DNA from: Conexibacter sp. CPCC 205762
GTDB taxonomy: Bacteria > Actinomycetota > Thermoleophilia > Solirubrobacterales > Solirubrobacteraceae
Direction of reading: 5' to 3'
Assembly (NCBI RefSeq): GCF_030646155.1
Contig: NZ_JAUTDN010000013.1
Span: forward strand, 51,174 to 115,173
Length of the DNA: 64,000 nucleotides
Shown in pieces: positions 44,948-56,964 of this stretch. The notes beneath the pieces are model-generated. The model searched no databases, had not been told where the DNA came from, and saw nothing but the letters and a program-made list of their open reading frames with translations. A program made the position numbers and the translations under genes. The first letter of the stretch is position 1; the number at the start of each line of letters is the position of its first letter.

Positions 44948-45867
44948 ACCTGCGCAGTCATCCCCGCTCGCTGCTGGCGTCGCTGACGACGCTCGTGGGC
45001 GTCCTGCTGCTGGCGCCAGGAGTGGCGTCGGCCGCCGACGAGCCCGCGCTCAACCCGTCTGACGAGTTCGCGCTCCCGCCCTGGATCTCGATCAGAATCG
45101 GCGGCCTGGACCTGTCGATCAACAAGGCGGTCTTCTACGTCGTGGTCGCGACGATCCTCACCTGCGTCGTGATGATCTACGCCGCCCGCCGCATGGCGAC
45201 CCGCCCGAGCGGACGCCTGCAGGTCGTGCTCGAGGGCGCCTTCGGCCTCATGCGCGACAACATCACGCGCGGCAACATGGACTCGAAGATGGCGGCGAAG
45301 TGGTTCCCCTTCATCGCCACGCTGTTCCTCTTCATCTGGTTCTCGAACATGATCGGGTACATCCCGATGCCGACGAACACGCACGAGAAGTTCAGCCTCT
45401 TCGGGCTCGAGATCCCCTCGTTCGCGCTCTACGCCGCGACGGCCAACATCTCGGTCCCGCTCGTGCTCGCGCTCGTCGTGTGGATCTCCTACCACGTCGA
45501 GGGCATCCGCGTGCACGGCCCGCTCGGCTACGTCCGCAGCTGGGTCCCGAAGGGCGTCGAGGGCTTCATGGTCGGCCCGATCCTCGCGATCGAGGCGCTG
45601 TCGCACTTCGTCCGCCTGATCTCGCTCTCACTGCGTCTGTTCGCCAACATCCTCGCCGGCCACCTGCTGATCCTGTTCATGGCGGGCGGCCTCGTCGTCC
45701 TGCTCGGGATGGGCGTCTTCGGCTCGGTGATCCTGGGTGTCTCGACCGGCACGCTGGCGGTCGTCTTCTTCCTCTTCGAGATTGGCCTGGTCGCGACGCT
45801 CCAGGCATTCATCTTCAGCACTCTTACCGCGATCTACCTTGGCGGCGCCGTCGCCGAGGAACACTAA
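44944..45867 (+). CDS. atpB: ATP synthase Fo subunit a
   Basis: A 307-residue subunit a. The start is TTG 44944 overlapping the previous stop, with GGAG at 44932-44935. It gives an N-terminal signal-like hydrophobic segment (LASLTTLVGVLLLAPGVASA) not seen in most short homologues. The essential Arg lies in LISLSLRLFANILAGHLLIL at about residue 235, facing the c-ring carboxylates. It forms the proton half-channels. First structural gene of atpB-E-F-H-A-G-D-C. Confidence 0.95.
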   Translation: MNLRSHPRSLLASLTTLVGVLLLAPGVASAADEPALNPSDEFALPPWISIRIGGLDLSINKAVFYVVVATILTCVVMIYAARRMATRPSGRLQVVLEGAFGLMRDNITRGNMDSKMAAKWFPFIATLFLFIWFSNMIGYIPMPTNTHEKFSLFGLEIPSFALYAATANISVPLVLALVVWISYHVEGIRVHGPLGYVRSWVPKGVEGFMVGPILAIEALSHFVRLISLSLRLFANILAGHLLILFMAGGLVVLLGMGVFGSVILGVSTGTLAVVFFLFEIGLVATLQAFIFSTLTAIYLGGAVAEEH

Positions 45868-45880
45868 GGAGAACCCGCAA

Positions 45881-46159
45881 GTGGACCTGATCCTGATCAC
45901 CGCACAGGCCGCCGTCGACGCCGCCACCGCCACTGGCGAGACGGCCGGCCGCGCGATCGGCCTCGGCCTCGGCACCGGCCTCGCCGCGCTCGGTACGGGC
46001 ATCGGCCTCGGCTTCATCTTCGGCAAGACGATCGAGGCTGTGTCGCGTCAGCCCGAGCTGAGAAACGACATCCAGTCGATCCAGTGGCTCGGCTTCGCGC
46101 TCACCGAGGCGACCGTCTTCTACGGGTTCATCGCCGGCCTCATCGCCTTCTTCGTCTGA
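45881..46159 (+). CDS. atpE: ATP synthase Fo subunit c
   Basis: A 92-residue hairpin proteolipid. The first helix GLAALGTGIGLGFIFGKTIE is followed by the polar loop SRQPEL, and the second helix WLGFALTEATVFYGFIAGLI carries the ion-binding Glu at about residue 75. The residue after the Glu is Ala, so proton rather than sodium coupling is expected. Start GTG 45881 has AGGAG at 45867-45871. The N-terminal ~20 residues precede the usual start of helix 1. Confidence 0.95.
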   Translation: MDLILITAQAAVDAATATGETAGRAIGLGLGTGLAALGTGIGLGFIFGKTIEAVSRQPELRNDIQSIQWLGFALTEATVFYGFIAGLIAFFV

Positions 46160-46163
46160 TCCC

Positions 46164-46751
46164 ATGTTCGCCGCCATCGACACCATCGCGGCGCCCCTCG
46201 TCCTGGCCGCCACGTCGACCGAGGACGACGGGCTGAACCCGCTCGTCAGAGTCGTCCCCGGCCTGATGATCTGGACGCTGCTGGCGTTCGTCGTCGCGAT
46301 GCTGGTGCTGCGCAAGTACGCGTGGCCCCAGATCACCAGAATCCTCGACCAGCGCCAGACGCAGATCGAGGACTCGATCGACGCCGCCGAGCGCACGCGT
46401 CAGGAGGCCGACGAGCTGCTGGCCGAGTACCGCCAGCGGCTGGCCGAGGCGCGCGCCCAGGCCGACGAGATCGTCGCCAAGGCGGAGCGTGCCGGCGAGG
46501 TCGCCGAGCGCGAGGCGCTCGACGCGGCGAAGGAGAAGCGCGAGGACCTGCTCGAGCAGACCAAGCGCGACATCCAGGCCGAGACGCAGCGCGCGATCCA
46601 GGAGATCCGCCGCGAGGTCGCCGACCTCACCGTCCAGGCGACCGAGAAGGTCACGAAGAAGACGCTCAACCCCGACGACCAGAAGCGGCTCGTCGAGGAG
46701 GCGCTGGCGGAGCTCGACTTCAGCGCTCTGTCCGGCGATCGGCGGAACTAG
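46164..46751 (+). CDS. atpF: ATP synthase Fo subunit b
   Basis: A 195-residue protein with one N-terminal membrane helix (GLMIWTLLAFVVAMLVLRKY) and a long charged coiled coil (RTRQEADELLAEYRQRLAEA onward) forming the peripheral stalk. Typical length and order, starting 4 bases after atpE. Confidence 0.95.
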   Translation: MFAAIDTIAAPLVLAATSTEDDGLNPLVRVVPGLMIWTLLAFVVAMLVLRKYAWPQITRILDQRQTQIEDSIDAAERTRQEADELLAEYRQRLAEARAQADEIVAKAERAGEVAEREALDAAKEKREDLLEQTKRDIQAETQRAIQEIRREVADLTVQATEKVTKKTLNPDDQKRLVEEALAELDFSALSGDRRN

Positions 46752-46757
46752 GTCACC

Positions 46758-47288
46758 ATGGAAGAGATCGCCCAGGTCTACTCGCGCGCGCTGTTCGAGG
46801 TTGCCAAGGAGCACGGCAAGCTCGACGACGTGCGCGAGCAGCTCGGCCAGTTCACCGACGCGCTCGAGCAGAACCGCGATCTCGCGGTCTTCTTCTTCTC
46901 CCCGTATTTCTCGACGGAGGAGAAGAAGGACGGCCTGCGCAGATCGGTCGAGGGCGCCGACACGACGTTCCTCAACTTCCTCGAGACGCTGCTCGAGCGT
47001 CACCGCATGCCTGCGATCTATCGCATCCGTGCGGAGTACGAGCGGCTCTGGGACGAGGAGAACAAGCTGCTGCCCGTCGAGGTCACCAGCGCGATCGACC
47101 TCGACGAGGCGACCGTCAAGAACCTCGGCGACCGCATCGGCGAGCAGACCGGCCAGCGCGTCGAGCTGACGAGCAAGGTCGATCCGTCGATCCTCGGCGG
47201 CATCGTCCTGCGGGTCGGGAACCAGATCCTCGACGCCTCGATCAAGCACCGCCTGGACCAACTTCGCAAGCACGTCGCGCAGGCGTAA
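46758..47288 (+). CDS. atpH: ATP synthase F1 subunit delta
   Basis: A 176-residue delta subunit: the N-terminal helical domain (VYSRALFEVAKEHGKLDDVR) caps the alpha subunits. The C-terminal LTSKVDPSILGGIVLRVGNQ and DASIKHRLDQLRKH are the family signature contacting subunit b. It begins 6 bases after atpF. Confidence 0.95.
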   Translation: MEEIAQVYSRALFEVAKEHGKLDDVREQLGQFTDALEQNRDLAVFFFSPYFSTEEKKDGLRRSVEGADTTFLNFLETLLERHRMPAIYRIRAEYERLWDEENKLLPVEVTSAIDLDEATVKNLGDRIGEQTGQRVELTSKVDPSILGGIVLRVGNQILDASIKHRLDQLRKHVAQA

Positions 47289-47319
47289 CCGCCCGCCCTA
47301 GGAGCCAAAGAACCCCACC

Positions 47320-48906
<1,587 letters not shown>

Positions 48907-48946
48907 TCGCGCCTCACGCGCGACCAGAACCGACCCGCAACCCACC

Positions 48947-49846
48947 ATGGCTCAGCGAGACGTCAAGAACCGCATCGCGTCGGTCAAGAACATCCAGAAG
49001 ATCACCCGCGCGATGGAGATGGTCGCGGCGGCGCGCCTGCGGCGCGCCGAGACGCGGATCGCCGCCCTGCGCCCGTACGCAGGGGCGATCCGCCGCATGA
49101 CACGGCAGGCGGCGGAGGCGGCCGGCGACGTGCCGGCGCTGCCGATCCTCGCCGATCGCGAGCAGGAGGAGCGCGTCGCGCTGCTGCTGGTGACCGCCGA
49201 CCGCGGTCTCGCCGGCGCCTTCAACTCGCAGATCATCCGCGCCGGGATCAGAGCCGGCGACGACCATGTCGCCGGCGGCCGCGAGGTCGTCTACTACGCG
49301 ACCGGTCGCCGCGGCCTCTCGTCGCTGACCTTCCGCAACCGCGCTCCCGAGCAGGCCTTCACCGGCTTCACGGAGCGCCCGTCGTACGCCAACGCGCGCG
49401 AGATCTCGCACGCGCTGACGGCCGCCTACGTCGACGGCAAGGTCGACCGCGTCGAGATCCTCTACAACGGCTACATCTCGCCGATGTCGCAGGAGGTCCG
49501 CCGCGAGACGCTGCTGCCGCTGCAGAAGGCGACGATTCTCGACGCGCACGAAGACGACGCGCACGCGGCCGGCGAGAGCAACGCGCACGCGCTCGTCGAC
49601 TACGAGCCGGAGCCGGAGGAGATCCTCGAGCGGCTCGTGCCGGACTACGTCGAGATCTCGATCTTCCGCGCACTGCTCGAGTCGACCGCCTCGGAGCTGG
49701 GCGCGCGCATGACCGCCATGCGCAGCGCCTCCGACAACGCCGGCGAGATCATCGACGACCTCACGCTCGAGATGAACCGCGCCCGTCAGGCCGAGATCAC
49801 GCAGGAGATCATGGAAGTCGTCGCGGGCGCCGAGGCGCTCGGCTAG
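48947..49846 (+). CDS. atpG: ATP synthase F1 subunit gamma
   Basis: A 299-residue gamma subunit. Terminal helices that form the rotor shaft are clear: KNRIASVKNIQKITRAMEMV at the N-terminus and ARMTAMRSASDNAGEIIDDL at the C-terminus, with VTADRGLAGAFNSQIIRAG between. An insert of about 20 acidic/His residues (DAHEDDAHAAGESNAHA) lies at about 200. Confidence 0.96.
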   Translation: MAQRDVKNRIASVKNIQKITRAMEMVAAARLRRAETRIAALRPYAGAIRRMTRQAAEAAGDVPALPILADREQEERVALLLVTADRGLAGAFNSQIIRAGIRAGDDHVAGGREVVYYATGRRGLSSLTFRNRAPEQAFTGFTERPSYANAREISHALTAAYVDGKVDRVEILYNGYISPMSQEVRRETLLPLQKATILDAHEDDAHAAGESNAHALVDYEPEPEEILERLVPDYVEISIFRALLESTASELGARMTAMRSASDNAGEIIDDLTLEMNRARQAEITQEIMEVVAGAEALG

Positions 49847-51283
<1,437 letters not shown>

Positions 51284-51292
51284 GGACGAGCC

Positions 51293-51709
51293 GTGGCCCG
51301 CACCACCTTCAAGGTCGAGGTCCTCACCCCCGAGGGTGAGGTCTTCAACGACGAGGTCGAGATGATCGCGACCAAGACGGTCGAGGGGTCGATCGGCATC
51401 CTCGCCAAGCACCAGCCGCTGCTCGCGATGCTCGACCCGGCGGAGCTGCGGCTCTACCGCAGCGAGAGCGAGATCGTCACGCTCGCGCAGGGCGAGGGCT
51501 ATCTGCAGGTCGCCGAGGACGGCGGCGTGCTGATCCTCGTCGAGGAAGCGCACGAGCCGGCGCAGCTCGACACGGCCGACCTCAGCGAGAAGCTGCGGGC
51601 CGCGGAGGAGGCGTACGCGAGAGCGGACGCCCACTCCGAGGAGCAGCGCCTCGCCGCGCGCGACAAGCGCCGCTGGGAGGCCTTCCAGCGGATCGCCTCC
51701 GGCTCCTAG
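51293..51709 (+). CDS. atpC: ATP synthase F1 subunit epsilon
   Basis: A 138-residue epsilon subunit: an N-terminal beta sandwich (TFKVEVLTPEGEVFNDEVEM, SIGILAKHQPLLAMLDPAEL) and a C-terminal helical hairpin (KLRAAEEAYARADAHSEEQR) that can inhibit rotation. GTG 51293, last gene of the operon, followed by a strong terminator. Confidence 0.95.
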   Translation: MARTTFKVEVLTPEGEVFNDEVEMIATKTVEGSIGILAKHQPLLAMLDPAELRLYRSESEIVTLAQGEGYLQVAEDGGVLILVEEAHEPAQLDTADLSEKLRAAEEAYARADAHSEEQRLAARDKRRWEAFQRIASGS

Positions 51710-51738
51710 CGAGCCGCGCGCAGCACCGACTGCCCGGA

Positions 51739-51764
51739 GGGCCCGCTCGTCGCCGAGCGGGCCC
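51739..51764 (+). terminator. Terminator of the atp operon
   Basis: GGGCCCGCTCG (51739-51749) and CGAGCGGGCCC (51754-51764) are perfect 11-base arms with a TCGC loop, followed by TTCGTCGTCT. It begins 30 bases after atpC and is the clearest intrinsic terminator in the window. Confidence 0.85.
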
Positions 51765-51817
51765 TTCGTCGTCTCGGAAGCGGGCTGGTCCTGCGCGATC
51801 TCTATCCTGGATCGACC

Positions 51818-52957
51818 GTGGTCGACGAACGCGCGCTTGCCGAACGCCTCATCACGTACGACACGTCGCGCGCCGAAGAGCTCGCGGCTGCGGCCGCGTT
51901 CGTGCGCGGCTGGCTGGAGGCGCGCGACATCGAGGTGCGCGAGCAGGCCCACAACGGCCTGCCGGTGCTGACCGCCGAGGTCGGGCCCGCCGACGCGCCG
52001 ACGGTGATCTTCCACGGTCATCTCGACGTCGTGCCGGGACTGGAGTCGCAGTACGTGCCGAAGGTCGAGGGCGACCGCCTGATCGGGCGCGGCGCCTACG
52101 ACATGAAGGGCGGCCTCGCGTCGATGATGTGCGCGCTGAAGGACTGCGCCGACCAGCGCGAGGTCTGCGTCCGCTTCCTCTGCGTGCCCGACGAGGAGTC
52201 CGAGGACGTCGACGCGCGCTCGACCGACGAGGTCGTCGCGGCCGGGCTCAGAGGCGACTTCGCGATCACCGGCGAGCCGACCGACCTGCACATCGGCATC
52301 CAGGCGAAGGGCGTGCTGGCGATGCGGATCGACGTCGCCGGCCGCTCGGCCCACGGCTCGACCCCGTGGCTCGGCGACAGCGCCGTGCTGAAGGCGTTCG
52401 ACGTCTTCCGCCGGATCGAGGCGCTGCCGTTCTCGCGCGAGTCCTCGGAGCTGTTCGACCGCCCCTCGATCAACCTCGGCCGGATCGCCGGCGGCGACGC
52501 CTTCAACAAGGTGCCCGACCACTGCGAGATGGTCGTCGACGTGCGCTACCTGCCCGGCCAGGACCCCGGCGCGATCCTCGCCCAGATCCGCGCGATGGAG
52601 GGCGTCACGGTCGAGCCGACGCTGACGCGGCCGCCGGCGCACGTCTCGCGCACGAACCCGTACGTGCGCGCGCTGCGTGACGCGATCGCGCGCACGCTCG
52701 ACGACGAGGCCGTCTCGGTCGGCCGCGACGGCGCCTCCGACGCCGTCTCGTTCCTGGAGGCCGGGATACCGGCGATCGAGTTCGGTCCCAGCGGCGCCGG
52801 CCACCACGGCCCCGACGAGTGGGTCTCGCTCTCCTCGCTGACGCGCTACCGCACCGCGCTCGCTGACTTCGTCCGCACGCTGCCCGCCTGGCTGCAGCAG
52901 GACCGCAACACGGAGCCCGGCGGCGGGTTGCACGCCATCGAGGGAGGACTCGCATGA
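51818..52957 (+). CDS. M20-family metallopeptidase (DapE/ArgE-like)
   Basis: A 379-residue di-zinc peptidase/deacylase. Metal ligands: VIFHGHLDVVPG (His, Asp) at about residue 69, IGRGAYDMKGGLASMM, the catalytic/metal VPDEESEDVDA at about 125, and the final GPSGAGHHGPDEWVS near 325. The dimerisation insert (VAGRSAHGSTPWLGDSAV) is present. Substrate may be succinyl-diaminopimelate or another N-acyl amino acid. Its stop overlaps the LCP gene start (ATGA), hinting at a cell-wall link. Confidence 0.88.
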   Translation: MVDERALAERLITYDTSRAEELAAAAAFVRGWLEARDIEVREQAHNGLPVLTAEVGPADAPTVIFHGHLDVVPGLESQYVPKVEGDRLIGRGAYDMKGGLASMMCALKDCADQREVCVRFLCVPDEESEDVDARSTDEVVAAGLRGDFAITGEPTDLHIGIQAKGVLAMRIDVAGRSAHGSTPWLGDSAVLKAFDVFRRIEALPFSRESSELFDRPSINLGRIAGGDAFNKVPDHCEMVVDVRYLPGQDPGAILAQIRAMEGVTVEPTLTRPPAHVSRTNPYVRALRDAIARTLDDEAVSVGRDGASDAVSFLEAGIPAIEFGPSGAGHHGPDEWVSLSSLTRYRTALADFVRTLPAWLQQDRNTEPGGGLHAIEGGLA

Positions 52958-54522
52958 GCTACGACCCCTACGAGGACGACGACTTCCCGCGCCGCGCGCG
53001 GACCGGCACCTGGCTGCGCTTCCTGTTCGCGGCCGTGCTGATCATCGTCCTGACGGCGGGCGCGACGGCGACGGCCGGCCTGCTGAACGTGCAGAAGTTC
53101 GTCGACGACCTGAAGGCCGGCGGCACGATCAGAGGCGCCGAGAGAGTGATCACGCGCGCCGACGTCGGCGATCCGCAGACGATCCTGCTGATCGGCTCCG
53201 ACCACCGCTACGACGCGGCCAGAAGAGACGCGCGCTCGGACACGATGATGCTCGTGCGGATCGATCCCGACGCGGCCGCGACGACGGTCCTGTCGATACC
53301 GCGCGACCTGAGAGTCACGTACACCGACGCCCAGGGGCTCGTGCACGGGCCGGCGAAGATCAACGAGACGTACACGGTCGGGGGAGAGGCGCTGACGGCC
53401 GAGGTCATCAGAACGCTCTTCAGAATCCCGATCAACCACATAGCCAACATCAACTTCAGAGGCTTCCGCGAGGCGATCGACGCGATCGGCTGCGTCTACG
53501 TCGACGTCGACCAGCGCTACTACCACTCGAACATCGGTCTGGCCGCCTCGCAGCAGTACGCCGAGATCAACATCAATCCCGGCTACCAGATGATGTGCGG
53601 CACGAGAGCGCTCGACTACGTCCGCTACCGCCACACCGACTCCGACCTCGTGCGCGGCGCGCGCCAGCAGGACTTCCTGCGCCAGATCCGCTCGCAGTAC
53701 GACGCCAACGACTTCGTCAACGACCCGCACAAGCTGACGAAGATCATCGGCAGACGGATGCAGACCGACAAGGACCTGCAGTCGGCCTCGGCGCTGATCC
53801 AGCTCGCGCAGCTGGTCGCCTTCTCGGCCAGCAAGCCGATCCAGCAGGTCGCGATCACGCCGACCTACACGACCGGCAGCGACGGCGCCTCCTACGTCGA
53901 GGCGGGCGAGAGCGAGATCGCGCGCGTGCGCGAGGAGTTCCTGCACCCGGACGCCGCGCCGGCGCCGCCCAGGCAGCAGAGAAGCGGCGGCGGCAAGAAG
54001 GGCAGAGGCAGACGCTCCCGAGCGGCGAGATCGCCGTCGGCGCCGACGCCGGAGAGCCTCGGCCTCTACGACATGACGCAGACGGGCAAGGACTACACGA
54101 TCCAGCTCGGGCCGATGAACTTCCCCGTCTACTACCCGCGCTACCTGCCCAACTCGGCCGGCTACATGACGCCGAACACGGGCGCCGAGGGCGGCTACCC
54201 GATCAAGTACAAGACGAAGGCGCCGGACGGCAAGATGAAGCAGTCCTACCGCCTCGTCGTCAGCTACGGCGATCCGGGCAACTACATGGGCGTCCAGGGG
54301 ACGACCTGGAAGAATCCGCCGATCCTCAACAACCCCTCGTCGGACCACCGCACGATCAACGGCAAGAAGCTCGACCTGTACTACGACGGCAGAAGACTGC
54401 GCCTGGTCGCGTGGAGAACGCCGCAGGCCGTCTACTGGATCTCGAACACGCTCGAGAAGAGACTCTCCAACGATCAGATGCTCGCGATCGCCGGGTCGCT
54501 CACGCGCCTCGGCGGCAGGTGA
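52954..54522 (+). CDS. LytR-CpsA-Psr (LCP) family protein with extra C-terminal domain
   Basis: A 522-residue protein. A short cytoplasmic start (YDPYEDDDFPRRARTG) precedes one membrane helix (FLFAAVLIIVLTAGATATAG). The LCP domain has TILLIGSDHRYDAARRDARS, DTMMLVRIDP, LSIPRDLRV and ALDYVRYRHTDSDLVRGARQ at about 65-260, including the Arg/Asp residues that bind the prenyl pyrophosphate. It transfers lipid-linked glycans onto peptidoglycan. After a basic Pro/Ser linker (GGKKGRGRRSRAARSPS) comes a C-terminal domain of about 160 residues, not recognised. It leads the UDP-sugar gene run. Confidence 0.92.
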   Translation: MSYDPYEDDDFPRRARTGTWLRFLFAAVLIIVLTAGATATAGLLNVQKFVDDLKAGGTIRGAERVITRADVGDPQTILLIGSDHRYDAARRDARSDTMMLVRIDPDAAATTVLSIPRDLRVTYTDAQGLVHGPAKINETYTVGGEALTAEVIRTLFRIPINHIANINFRGFREAIDAIGCVYVDVDQRYYHSNIGLAASQQYAEININPGYQMMCGTRALDYVRYRHTDSDLVRGARQQDFLRQIRSQYDANDFVNDPHKLTKIIGRRMQTDKDLQSASALIQLAQLVAFSASKPIQQVAITPTYTTGSDGASYVEAGESEIARVREEFLHPDAAPAPPRQQRSGGGKKGRGRRSRAARSPSAPTPESLGLYDMTQTGKDYTIQLGPMNFPVYYPRYLPNSAGYMTPNTGAEGGYPIKYKTKAPDGKMKQSYRLVVSYGDPGNYMGVQGTTWKNPPILNNPSSDHRTINGKKLDLYYDGRRLRLVAWRTPQAVYWISNTLEKRLSNDQMLAIAGSLTRLGGR

Positions 54523-54548
54523 GCCCGCCTAGTAGGCTTCGCCGCCGC

Positions 54549-55847
54549 ATGAACCAGGAACAGCAGCGCGAACCGATCGCCGTGATCGGCACCGGCTACG
54601 TCGGACTGGTGACGGCCGCCGGCTTCGCAGAACTCGGGAACGACGTCTGGTGCGTCGACATCGACGCCGCCAAGATCGAGCGCCTCAATCGCGGCGAGAT
54701 CCCGATCTACGAGCCCGGTCTGGCCGAGTCGATCGCCGCCAACAGAGAGCGCCTCCACTTCTCGACGGAGCTGGCGCCGGCGCTGGAGCACGCGCGCCTG
54801 CTCTTCGTCGCCGTCGGCACGCCGCCGACCTACTCCGGCGACGCCGACCTCTCCGCCGTCCACGCCGTCGTCGACGCGATGCCGGTCTCCGACCGCCACG
54901 CGCTGGTGATGAAGTCGACCGTCCCGGTCGGCACCGGCGAGTCGATCAAGCGCGCCTTCGCCGAGCGCGGCAAGGGCGGCTTCCGCTACGTCTCCTGCCC
55001 CGAGTTCCTCAAGGAGGGCTCTGCGCTGGAGGACTTCCGCCACCCGGACCGCGTCGTCGTCGGCGACGACGGCGACTGGGCCGGCCAGGCGGTCGCCGAC
55101 CTCTACGCGCCGCTCGGCGCGCCGCTCGTGCGCACCGACGTGCGCAGCGCCGAGATGGTCAAGCTCGCCTCCAACGCCTTCCTCGCGACGAAGATCTCGT
55201 TCATCAACGAGATCGCCAACGTCTGCGAGGAGACCGGCGCCGACGTCGAGGAGGTCGCGCGCGGCATGGGCCTCGACGAGCGCATCGGCGCGAAGTTCCT
55301 GCGCCCCGGCATCGGCTACGGCGGCTCCTGCTTCCCGAAGGACGTCAGCGCGCTGAAGCTGCTGGCCGGCAACTCCGGCTACCACTTCCAGCTCCTCAAC
55401 GCGGTGATCGAGGTCAACGAGCTGCAGAAGCGGCGCGTGATCAGAAAGCTGCAGAAGCACCTCGGCACGCTCGTCGGCAAGCGCATCGCGCTGCTCGGGC
55501 TCGCCTTCAAGGCGAACACCGACGACATGCGCGAGGCCTCCTCGCTGGTGCTCTCCTCGCGGCTGCAGGGCGAGGGCGCGATCGTCGCCGCCTACGACCC
55601 GCTGGCCGAGGAGGAGGCGCGCAAGCTGATGCACGGCGTCGAGTTCGCCGAGTCGGCGCTCGGCGCGCTCGACGGCGCCGACGCGGTCGTGCTCGTGACC
55701 GAGTGGCCGGAGTTCGCCGAGATCGACTGGGCCTCCGCGCGCGAGCGCGTCGCCGGCGCGGTCGTGATCGACGGCCGCAACCATCTCGACCCGCAGACGG
55801 TCCGCGCTGCGGGGTTCGTCTACGAGGGCGTCGGGCGAGGCGGCTGA
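54549..55847 (+). CDS. ugd: UDP-glucose/GDP-mannose dehydrogenase family enzyme
   Basis: A 432-residue NAD-dependent 4-electron dehydrogenase. NAD motif IAVIGTGYVGLVTAAGFAEL at about residue 9, PVGTGESIKRAF, EFLKEGSALEDFRHPDRVVV, and catalytic Cys in GIGYGGSCFPKDVSALKLL at about 260. These resemble UDP-glucose 6-dehydrogenase most, giving UDP-glucuronate for surface polysaccharide. GDP-mannose dehydrogenase remains possible given the isomerase downstream. Confidence 0.92.
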   Translation: MNQEQQREPIAVIGTGYVGLVTAAGFAELGNDVWCVDIDAAKIERLNRGEIPIYEPGLAESIAANRERLHFSTELAPALEHARLLFVAVGTPPTYSGDADLSAVHAVVDAMPVSDRHALVMKSTVPVGTGESIKRAFAERGKGGFRYVSCPEFLKEGSALEDFRHPDRVVVGDDGDWAGQAVADLYAPLGAPLVRTDVRSAEMVKLASNAFLATKISFINEIANVCEETGADVEEVARGMGLDERIGAKFLRPGIGYGGSCFPKDVSALKLLAGNSGYHFQLLNAVIEVNELQKRRVIRKLQKHLGTLVGKRIALLGLAFKANTDDMREASSLVLSSRLQGEGAIVAAYDPLAEEEARKLMHGVEFAESALGALDGADAVVLVTEWPEFAEIDWASARERVAGAVVIDGRNHLDPQTVRAAGFVYEGVGRGG

Positions 55848-55863
55848 GCGAGGTGGTGCTGAC

Positions 55864-56964
55864 GTGCAGGCTCTGATCCTGGCGGGCGGCGAGGGGACGC
55901 GGCTGCGGCCGCTGACCGCGACGGTGCCGAAGCCGGTCGTGCCGCTCGTCGACCGGCCGTTCGTGGCGTTCATGCTCGACTGGCTGCGCGGGCACGGCGT
56001 CGACGACGTCGTCATCTCCTGCGGCTTCCTCGCCTCGGGCGTCCGCAACGTGCTCGGCGACGGCAGCGCCTACGGCGTCAGGCTGCGCTACGTCGAGGAG
56101 CCGAGACCGCTCGGCACCGGCGGCGCGATCAAGTTCGCCGAGTCGCTGCTGGACGAGCGCGTGCTGATCCTCAACGGCGACGTGCTGACCGACATAGACC
56201 TGACCGAGCAGCTGGCGCAGCACGAGGCGACGAAGGCGGCGCTGACGCTGGCGCTGATCGCGGTCGACGACCCGTCGGCCTACGGCCTCGTCAGACTCAA
56301 CGACGACGACAGCGTCTGCGCCTTCCTCGAGAAGCCGAGCCCGGACCAGATCGACACCGACCTCGTCAACGCCGGCGCCTACGTGCTGGAGCGCTCGGTG
56401 CTCGACGAGGTGCCGGCCGGCCGCAACGTCTCGATCGAGCGCGAGGTCTTCCCGCGGCTGGTCGACGACGGCCTCTACGGCTACACGTCGAGCGGCTACT
56501 GGCTCGACATCGGCACGCCGCAGCGCTACCTCGAGGCGACGCACGACATCCTCGACGGCGCCGTCAAGACGCCGGTCCCGGACGGCTACGACAGCCGCAA
56601 CGTCGCGCTCGCGCCCGACGCCGAGGTGCACGGCCGCGTCGTCGGTCCGGCCTTCGTCGGCGCCGGCGTGAGGATCGCCAGAGGCGCGCTCGTCAGCGGC
56701 CGCACCGTGCTCGGCCGCAACGTCGAGATCGGCCCCGGCGCGCACGTCGACGGCGCGGTCGTGCTCGACGGCGCGGTCGTCGGCGCGGGCACGAGCATCA
56801 CGCACGCGATCGTCGGCCCCGGCGCCCAGCTCGGCCCGCACTGCCGCATCGGCGAGGGCGTCGTGCTCGGCGAGGGCGTCGTGCTCGGCAGAGAGAACCA
56901 CCTCGCCGCCGGCGCGCGGCTGTTCCCGAACGTGTCCCTTCCTGACGGAGCGATCAAGTTTTGA
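55864..56964 (+). CDS. Nucleotidyltransferase with left-handed beta-helix (NDP-sugar pyrophosphorylase)
   Basis: A 366-residue protein. The N-terminal signature LILAGGEGTRLRPLTATVPK, LGTGGAIKFAESLLDERVLI and LNGDVLTDIDL define the sugar-1-phosphate nucleotidyltransferase domain. WLDIGTPQRYLEATHD follows at about 220. The C-terminus is a hexapeptide helix (VVGPAFVGAGVRIARGALVS onward). With the phosphomannose isomerase downstream it is a good candidate GDP-mannose pyrophosphorylase, though glucose-1-phosphate use cannot be excluded. GTG 55864. Confidence 0.88.
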   Translation: MQALILAGGEGTRLRPLTATVPKPVVPLVDRPFVAFMLDWLRGHGVDDVVISCGFLASGVRNVLGDGSAYGVRLRYVEEPRPLGTGGAIKFAESLLDERVLILNGDVLTDIDLTEQLAQHEATKAALTLALIAVDDPSAYGLVRLNDDDSVCAFLEKPSPDQIDTDLVNAGAYVLERSVLDEVPAGRNVSIEREVFPRLVDDGLYGYTSSGYWLDIGTPQRYLEATHDILDGAVKTPVPDGYDSRNVALAPDAEVHGRVVGPAFVGAGVRIARGALVSGRTVLGRNVEIGPGAHVDGAVVLDGAVVGAGTSITHAIVGPGAQLGPHCRIGEGVVLGEGVVLGRENHLAAGARLFPNVSLPDGAIKF

